A stretch of 64,000 nt of DNA from Apteryx mantelli (taxonomy: Eukaryota > Chordata > Aves > Apterygiformes > Apterygidae): contig NC_090013.1 of the NCBI RefSeq assembly GCF_036417845.1, positions 687,001 to 751,000 on the forward strand. Direction: 5' to 3'. A program made the position numbers and the translations under genes. Positions 58,216-64,000 of this stretch are shown one piece after another (position 1 is the stretch's first letter; every line of letters starts with the position of its first letter). The notes beneath the pieces are model-generated. The model worked only from the letters and a program-made list of their open reading frames with translations, searched no databases and had not been told where the DNA came from.

Positions 58216-59159
58216 GGGGGTGCCACGCGCGGGGCCCGGGCGCTGCCCGGCGGCCCCGAAAGGGTGCGGAGGCGGGCGCGGCGCGGCGCGGCCTGGCCCC
58301 TCCTCTCGGCGCCCGGCCGCGGCCCTCGCGGCGCTCCCGGGGCGGAGCGAAGCTTTTAAAAAGCGTTTCCCTTCTTGGAGTAAAAAGTCAGCGACTTGGG
58401 GAGCCGCCGCGGCGCCGCGGGCCGCCCGGGCAGCACCGGCCCCAGCACCGGCCCCGGCCCCGGCCCCGGCCCCGGCGCCGCCGGTGAGTAGCGGCCCCGC
58501 GCAGCGCCGCCGCCGCCGCCGCCCGCGAGCGTGGGAAAAGGCGGCGGGAAATTCCCGGGGGAGCCGGGACCGGGCCGGAGCGCCGGGACGTCGGGGCGGC
58601 GGCCGCGGCGCCGAGGCTCCGGCGGGGCCCGCGGACGGGAGCGGCGAGTCGGGGCGCGGGCCGGGAGCGCCCACGCGTGTCCGCGCCGCGGGGAGGGGGA
58701 GCCGCGGTAAAACGGGGGGGGGGGAGTTATGGAGGGAGGGAGGGAGGGAGGGAGAGGGGGGGGCCTGGCCGCCGCTGCCGCCGCGCGTGATTCATCCTTT
58801 CCCCCCGCGGCGCTGCGTGTGCGGGCGGGCGCCGACGGGGCGGCCCTGCCTCGCTCCGCCTCGGCCCGGCCGCCGCCCACCGCTGTCCCGAGTTGGCCCG
58901 GGCTCAGCTCGCCGGCGGGGGAGGGAGGGGGGGGAAAAAGGGAGGAAAACTCGCCGCGCGGGGGGGGTCCGGACGCCGCCCCCCCCCCTCCTCCGCGCCC
59001 CACGGAGGGGAGCGCCGGCTGTGTGTGGGGGGGCGATGGGCTTCCCCCCCCCCTCCCCTCGTTCGCGCGTGGGCGCCGCCGCGCGGGGCTGAGCCCCGAC
59101 ACGCTCGTGCCGTGCCAGGGAGGCCGCGCCGCTCGCGGGGGCTGGCGAACGCGAGCCCC

Positions 59160-59575
59160 GATGCGGATTCTCCAGGGTCTCGTATGGGGTTGTGCTGCCG
59201 GCGGGGAGAAGCCGCCCCGTGGGTCAGCGCTGCTGTGGATTCTCCAGTGTCTCGTATGGGGTTGTGCTCCCGGTAGGGAGAGGCCTCCCCGTGGGGCCGC
59301 ACTGTCGTGGATTCTCCAGTGTCTCATACGGGGTTGTGCTCCCGGCGGGAAGAAGCTGCCTCGAGGGTCGGAGCTGCTGTGGATTCTCCAGTGTCCCATA
59401 TGGGGTTGTGCTCCTGGCAGAGCGGGCTGCCCTGTGGAGCAGCGCCATGGTGGATTCTCCCACGTCTCATATGGGCTTGTGCTCCTGGCGGGGAGAAGCC
59501 GCACTGTCGGGCAGCGCCGCTGTGGATTCTCCAGCATCTCATACGGGGTTGCGCTCCCAGCGCAGTCCTGGCGCG
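59160..59575. repeat. 72-bp tandem repeat, six copies
   Basis: The phrase TGGATTCTCCAGTGTCTCAT recurs near 59,164, 59,236, 59,308, 59,380, 59,451 and 59,523, each followed by GGGGTTGTGCTCCCGGCGGG. The 72-bp period gives 24-residue repeats in open frames, which I regard as by-products. Confidence 0.95.
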
Positions 59576-60049
59576 CGGGCACCGGCGCTGCGCTCCCACT
59601 CGGTCACGGCTTCCCAACGTGCCAACGCTTCCCGTCGCTGACTCTCTGCCAAGCCGGGTCCTCGGCGGAGTCCCCGGCACGAGGCCGCTGTGTCCATGGT
59701 CTATCCGGCTCCGTCCGCATCCCACCCTGCTCCAGCAGCTCTTCCCTGCGTGGGACCTCTCCCGCCGGGGGCCCAGGCGTCCGGGTGGGTGGCGTGCAGG
59801 CGGCCGCCGGGCTGTTTGCGGCGCCGCCGCCGCCGCGCGCTGTTTATCCCTCGGTTTTGGGCCCTTTCCACCCGTTTCCCTTTGAAGTGCGCCCGTTGCC
59901 GGAGCGACGGTGATGTCAGGCCGGGGCGGGCGCCGGCGCTCCCGCATGGCGACGCCAGGCCCCACGCGGCCCCGTGACACGTTTCTTCCAGGAACTGCCC
60001 GGGCGCCGGGACGCCTGGGTCCCCCGGCGCGGCCGCTGCCACCGCCGCG

Positions 60050-60430
60050 TGTGCGGGGATCCGGGGACGGCGGCGAGGGCAGGGGGCCGTCGCCCTCCCC
60101 ACGGCTCCCAGGGACGGGGACACGCGGGTGCAGGGCGATTTGGGGACAGTGGTCCCGTCCCCGTCCCGCAGCTCCCAGCCAGGGGCATGGGAGAGCGCGG
60201 GAAACTGGGGACAGCGATGAGGGCAGGGGGGTCCCGTCCCTGTCCCCATCCCCACCCGCTTCCCTGTGGCTCCTGGGGCTGGGGACAGGCGCGTGCACAG
60301 GAATTTGGGGACAGAAGCAAGGACAGGGTGTCCCATCCCCGTTCCCGTGGCTCCCCGGGATGGGGCCGCGCACGTGCAGGGGGATTTGGGGACAGGGGTC
60401 CCGTCCCCGTCCCCAGCCGCGCTGGCGGGA
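60050..60430. repeat. irregular repeat of TTTGGGGACAG and GTCCCGTCCCCGTCCC
   Basis: Four degenerate units of about 80-100 bp, each with a CCCGTCCCCGTCCC-type tract, a GGCTCCCGGGGATGGGG-type phrase and GTGCAGGGGATTTGGGGACA. They lie in the presumed host-transcript intron. Confidence 0.75.
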
Positions 60431-61287
60431 GCCACGGCACGTTTCTCGCGGAAATGACTTCGCGCTCGGCCGTTTCCTCCCAGCCGATGGGAAAAGTGGG
60501 AGCTGGGTCCCGCCCGGGCCGCGGGCCGCCGCGGGAATCGGGCCGAACGCCGGCTCCGCGTGGCCGGGGAGCGTGTGGATGACACCAGCACAGCATGTGT
60601 CCCGCCGGGCGACGCCTCCGTCCCCGCGGGCCGGGAAGGCACCGGCAGCCCAGGGGGGAGCACGGGCACCGCCGCGGTGACGCCGCTGCTACGTGCCGCG
60701 GCCGGAGCGGTGCTGGCGGGCAGGGCTGGTGGCGGATGCGGATGCGGCCGGGGAGGCCCCGGTGCTGCCCGGCTTGCACGGACGTCCCACCTTGCACGGC
60801 CGCCCGCGCTCCCCCGCGCGCCGTCACCGCGAGGCCTCACGTGTCCCCTCCGCGTGGCACCACCCGGCCGTGGCACGTGCCAGCGCGGTCCCGCGCCGTG
60901 ACTCAGCCCCGGCGCGCACACGCCCTGCCGCGCCGGCGCGCAGCCCCCCTGCCCCCCCTGCCCCCCCCCCCACCGGCACGTGGCCGGGCCGGGTTATTTT
61001 TGCCGGCGCCGCTGGCACCCTACAAGGGGCCGCTGGAGCGGGCAGCGGCCGCGCCGTGTCCCGGCCTGACTCCGGCGCCGGGAAGCGGGGCCAAACCTCC
61101 CCCTCCCCGGGAAGGGGAACCCGGCCAGGGCTGGGCCCAGGCGTCCGGGCCCCGGTGGCGGCGGGGACCCCGGGCTCGGCTGCCGGTGGCCTCGGGGCCG
61201 GGCGAAGGGAGCTGCCGACGGGTGCCAGCGCCGGACCCCACCCTGCCAAGCCGCCGCTTCCGGCCCCAATCTCGGCGCGCTCCGACG

Positions 61288-61297
61288 CTATTTTTAG
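61288..61297. promoter_or_regulatory. MEF2-type site upstream of miR-23a
   Basis: CTATTTTTAG matches the MEF2 consensus exactly and is one of few AT-rich words in this region, about 400 bp before the miR-23a hairpin. The motif is seen directly; its use is inferred. Confidence 0.35.
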
Positions 61298-61687
61298 GGC
61301 CGGCACGGAGCCGAGACGGCTGCTGCCGGCCGGGGGGGGGGGACGACGACACGCCGGGGCCGGCGGGACCCTGCTCACGGCACCTTCCTTTCCCCAGGTG
61401 ACACCGGGAGACCCCGACGCCGGACACCAGGAGCCGCCGGAGAGCCGGACGCCGTCCCGCCAAGGCCGCAGTGCGAGCTGGGGGCCCAGGCGTCCGGGCC
61501 GCCCCACGGGGGCGCGGGCGGGCGGGCGGTGGCTGCGGTTTGCCGGGCGGCTGTCGCTAGCGGCTTCGAGGAAACGGCGTCAGCCGGCCCGGCAGGCAGC
61601 GAGACGCTTCCGCGCCGGGTCCCGCCGCCCCCCGGCCCCCCGCGCCGCCCCCCCGCGCTGCCACCGCTGCTGCCGCTGCCTGCTGCC

Positions 61688-61765
61688 GCCCGCCGGGGTT
61701 CCTGGCGATGCGATTTTTTTACTCTGCTGCCCAAAATCACATTGCCAGGGATTTCCAACGGGCGC
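61688..61765 (+). ncRNA. MIR23A: miR-23a hairpin
   Basis: The 3' arm (61736-61756, 21 nt), which begins ATCACATTGCCAGGGATT, is identical to miR-23a-3p. The 5' arm (61695-61716) differs from human miR-23a-5p at two positions (G to C at positions 12 and 17). The loop holds a T run (61714-61720). Strand and order, with miR-27a and miR-24-2 following on the same strand, match the mammalian cluster. The 3' terminal C rather than ACC supports 23a over 23b. Confidence 0.96.
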
Positions 61766-61814
61766 CAGCTCCCACGACGAGGACGGAGCCCCCCGAGGGG
61801 GCCGGGGACGGATG

Positions 61815-62040
61815 GGGGGGGACATGGGCAGGATAGGGGGGCCGGATGGGGGGGATGCAGGGACCGTCCGTGCCCGGAGCAGGGGGACAGACAGGGGGAC
61901 ATGGGGACCGGACCGGCCATGCCCGGAGCAGGGGGACAGATGGGGGGATGTGGGGACTGGCTGTGCCCGGAGCAGGGGGCTGGATGGGGGGACGTGGGGA
62001 CCAGCCGTGCCCGGAGCAGGGGGACAGACGGACGGACAGC
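61815..62040. repeat. 44-49-bp minisatellite between miR-23a and miR-27a
   Basis: The phrase TGCCCGGAGCAGGGGGACAG starts near 61871, 61920, 61964 and 62008, separated by GGGGGGACGTGGGGACC-type sequence. It widens the spacing between two hairpins that are close together in mammals. Confidence 0.93.
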
Positions 62041-62082
62041 CGGCCGGCCGGGGCGGGGGGCAGCGGGCGCCAGGCCCCGGGG

Positions 62083-62160
62083 CGCAGGGCTTAGCCCACC
62101 TGTGAACAGCGTTTGCCGCCGCCTCCTGTTCACAGTGGCTAAGTTCCGCTCCCCGGCGCC
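62083..62160 (+). ncRNA. MIR27A: miR-27a hairpin
   Basis: The 3' arm (62129-62149, 21 nt), beginning TTCACAGTGGCTAAGTTC and ending CGC, is identical to miR-27a-3p. miR-27b ends in TGC, so this is the 27a paralogue. The 5' arm starts AGGGCTTAGC at 62086, as in human miR-27a-5p, then diverges (CCACCTGTGAACA). Confidence 0.96.
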
Positions 62161-62249
62161 CTGCCGGCGGCACGGCACGGCATGGCACGGCGTGGCGCAG
62201 CGCAGCGGGGCCCCCCGGACGCCGGGGCCCCCGGCCGCCGGGGCCCGCT

Positions 62250-62332
62250 CTGGGCGCTGCCTCCCGTGCCTACTGAGCTGATACGCAGTTGCTTTGCCTA
62301 AACTGGCTCAGTTCAGCAGGAACAGGAGTCTG
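62250..62332 (+). ncRNA. MIR24-2: miR-24-2 hairpin
   Basis: The 3' arm (62304-62325, 22 nt), beginning TGGCTCAGTTCAGCAGGAAC, is identical to miR-24-3p. The 5' arm (62267-62288) starts TGCCTACTGAGCTGATACG, differing from human miR-24-2-5p (TGCCTACTGAGCTGAAACA) at two of the first 19 positions. The lower stem CTGCCTCCCG is also shared with human. Confidence 0.97.
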
Positions 62333-62854
62333 GCCCCGCGCGCCGGCACGGGCGGCACCGCCGGCGGGGAGCCCGGACACCTGGGCCCCGGCCGCCGGCC
62401 TTCTCCCCTCCGCTGCGGGTGGCGACGGTGAGTGGAAGCGGGCGGGAGCCGGGAGCCCGGACGCCTGGGCCCCGCGGCAGGAGCTGGGCCCGGCGAGGGA
62501 ATCGGTTCCTCATTCGCGCGCGGGGCGGGGAGGAAACCCCCCTCCACGGGCGCCCGGCCGGGCCCGAGGGACCGTTGGGAGACCGCAGGCGTCCCGGGGC
62601 TTGTGGGAGCGCGGAGCCGCAGCCGGGCCCGGCCGGCCCTGCCTCGGTTTCCCCACGGCGCCGTGGGAGAGGGGCCGGCGGCCCGGCCCTGCGCCCCGGG
62701 GCCGGCAAGCCGCGGCAGCGCCCGCCCGCCCGGCCTGGCGCCGCCGCAGGGAGGCTCCCGGCGCCCCGGCAAGTCGGGGCGTCGCAGGCAATTAGGGGAT
62801 TACGGGGAGCCGGTCGCGCCCGGGCTGAGTCACCGCGGCCCCCGCGCTCACGCG

Positions 62855-63330
62855 GCCAGGGCCCAGGCGTCCGGGCCGCCCCTCGCGCCCCCCTGCCCGC
62901 CCAGCGCTGCGGCGAGGGCCCAGGCGTCCGGGCCGCCCCATTCCGACCCTCGCGCCCCCCTGCCCGCCCAGCGCTGCGGCGAGGGCCCAGGCGTCCGGGC
63001 CGCCCCATTCCGCCCCTCGCGCCCCCCTGCCCGCCCAGCGCTGCGGCGAGGGCCCAGGCGTTCGGGCCGCCCCATTCCGCCCCTCGCGCCCCCCTGCCCG
63101 CCCAGTGCTGCGGCGAGGGCCCAGGCGTCCGGGCCGCCCCTCGCGCCCCCCTGCCCGCCCAGCGCTGCGGCGAGGGCCCAGGCGTCCGGGCCGCCCTGTT
63201 CCGACCCTCGCGCCCCCCTGCCCGCCCAGCGCTGCGGCGAGGGCCCAGGCGTCCGGGCCGCTGTCTCCCCCCCTGCTCTAACCGCTAGGCCCCACTGCGC
63301 TCGGCAGAGGACCCAGGCGTCCGGGCACCC
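62855..63330. repeat. 57/67-bp repeat with core CCCAGGCGTCCGGGC, related to a sauropsid tRNA-like repeat
   Basis: Seven units carry CAGGCGTCCGGGCC near 62864, 62921, 62988, 63055, 63122, 63179 and 63248, separated by GCGCCCCCCTGCCCGCCCAG. After the last, the minus strand reads CCTAGCGGTTAGAGCAGGG (63274-63292), followed by another core copy at 63,310. Such a pairing, GTCTAGTGGTTAGAGCAGG plus GACTCCTGGGTTC in its less CpG-rich form, is familiar from turtle, crocodile and bird DNA and resembles the A-box and T-arm of a tRNA. The family link is from memory of such sequences. Confidence 0.7.
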
Positions 63331-63383
63331 CGCCCAGCCCCCGCCAGCAGCGGAGGCGCCTCCTCCATTAAACTTTTTCCCAA

Positions 63384-63389
63384 AATAAA
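63384..63389 (+). terminator. polyadenylation signal, probably of the miR-23a~27a~24-2 primary transcript
   Basis: AATAAA in a sudden AT-rich patch (63,365-63,440), the first on the + strand after miR-24. A TGTCACAG/G-rich stretch follows. Assignment to the host transcript rests on strand and distance. Confidence 0.55.
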
Positions 63390-63609
63390 GCTGAGAAATG
63401 AGTCTATAAAATGCAGGAAATTTCAGGGAATTTCCCTGATGTCACAGCGAGGAGGGGGGGCTGAGGGAGGGACGCCCCAGGGAGGGCGGGGCTTAATGAG
63501 TGGCCCCGCCCACTCTTGGAGGGCGGGGCCCACGCGGCGGCCTCACCCAGGCGGGGCGGGACTTGCCCACGTGGCCCTAGGGCGCGGCGCCTTTAAGAAG
63601 CTCGGTCCC

Positions 63610-63850
63610 CGCCTCGCTCTCCGCTGCCGCCGCCGATTGGCCGCGGGGGGGCGGCCGCCTCAGCTCCTCATTGGGCTTCGCCGCTGTCAATCAGCGCGGC
63701 GCCCTAACCCCCGTGAGGCAGCAAAGCCGGGGGGGGGGGCGCCTGTCAATCGTGGCTGGGGCCCACCAATCAGCGGGGAGGCGCCTGCAGCTGGGGGCGT
63801 GGCCTCGCCGGCTCCATTCACAACTTTGCGCCGGCGCCAGAAGCGGCAAC
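63610..63850. promoter_or_regulatory. CCAAT/E2F-type promoter near the right edge
   Basis: ATTGG at 63636-63640 and 63670-63674 (34 bp apart), CCAAT at 63766-63770, two GTCAAT variants (63,686 and 63,745), and TTTGCGCC at 63825-63832, an E2F-type word. The combination without a TATA box is typical of growth-regulated promoters. The gene it serves lies outside the window or starts at its edge; direction is not determined. Confidence 0.45.
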
Positions 63851-64000
63851 AATGTAACGAGGGAGCCGCGACCCCCCGACGCCGCCGCGGGGACCCCCAC
63901 AGCGTCCCGATCCCGGGGAGCCCTGGCCGCCCCAATTCCGGCCCCGGGACCCCCCCCCCCAGTCCCAGCCCTGGGGATCCCTGGCAGTCCCGGGACCCCC

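Larger units (their letters stand above)
58345..63410 (+). ncRNA. MIR23AHG: probable primary transcript (host gene) of miR-23a~27a~24-2
   Basis: In human the cluster is made from a short capped, polyadenylated pol II transcript. Candidate parts here: a TATA-like CTTTTAAAAAG at 58352; a first exon of about 100 bp ending CCGCCG at 58483 before GTGAGT; acceptors after a pyrimidine tract at 59991 (TTTCTTCCAG) and at 61396 (CTTCCTTTCCCCAG); the three hairpins; and AATAAA at 63384-63389, about 1.06 kb after miR-24. Splicing and the start are inferred. An unspliced transcript starting close to 61.3 kb, as reported for human, is equally possible. Confidence 0.4.

Noticed and set aside
62400-64000. 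Search for ZSWIM4 coding exons, expected next by human synteny.
   Set aside because: No SWIM-domain or other ZSWIM4-like sequence recognised in this interval; the gene may lie further right.

Overview
This is a very GC-rich vertebrate window. Gene order, protein identity and microRNAs match human chromosome 19p13.12 in inverted orientation: RFX1 (+), DCAF15 (-), CC2D1A (-), BRME1 (+), NANOS3 (-), miR-181c (-), miR-23a~27a~24-2 (+). Tiny introns, long C/G runs, dense minisatellites, few recognisable interspersed repeats and a repeat unit typical of turtles, crocodiles and birds point to a sauropsid, most likely a bird microchromosome from a long-read assembly. The species cannot be fixed from sequence alone.

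Layout. 1-3.9 kb: the 3' half of RFX1, entering from the left. 4.3-9.2 kb: all of DCAF15, tail-to-tail with RFX1, with a CCAAT-rich promoter at 9.2-9.4 kb. 9.6-10.2 kb: a minisatellite where human has PODNL1. 10.8-23.7 kb: all of CC2D1A, about 29 coding exons. 24.6 kb: a shared bidirectional promoter with a ZNF143-type site. 25.4-33.0 kb: BRME1, seven coding exons that join in frame to 708 codons. 34.1-35.6 kb: a 51-bp minisatellite running into the 3' end of NANOS3. 37.5 kb: the miR-181c hairpin. 41.9-58.2 kb: a nearly unbroken belt of about fifteen tandem-repeat families with no credible gene. 58.3-63.4 kb: a probable noncoding host transcript carrying miR-23a, miR-27a and miR-24-2. 63.6-63.9 kb: a CCAAT/E2F-type promoter whose gene lies beyond the window.

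Functions. The window joins two germline genes (BRME1, a meiotic recombination factor that works with HSF2BP and BRCA2; NANOS3, a primordial germ cell RNA regulator) to housekeeping regulators (RFX1, a transcription factor; DCAF15, a CUL4 substrate receptor; CC2D1A, an ESCRT/NF-kB/5-HT1A scaffold-repressor) and two conserved microRNA loci. The least explained part is the repeat belt between the two microRNA loci. Several of its repeat units have periods divisible by three, or a 17-bp period that encodes one peptide in all frames, so very long but almost certainly spurious open frames exist on both strands.
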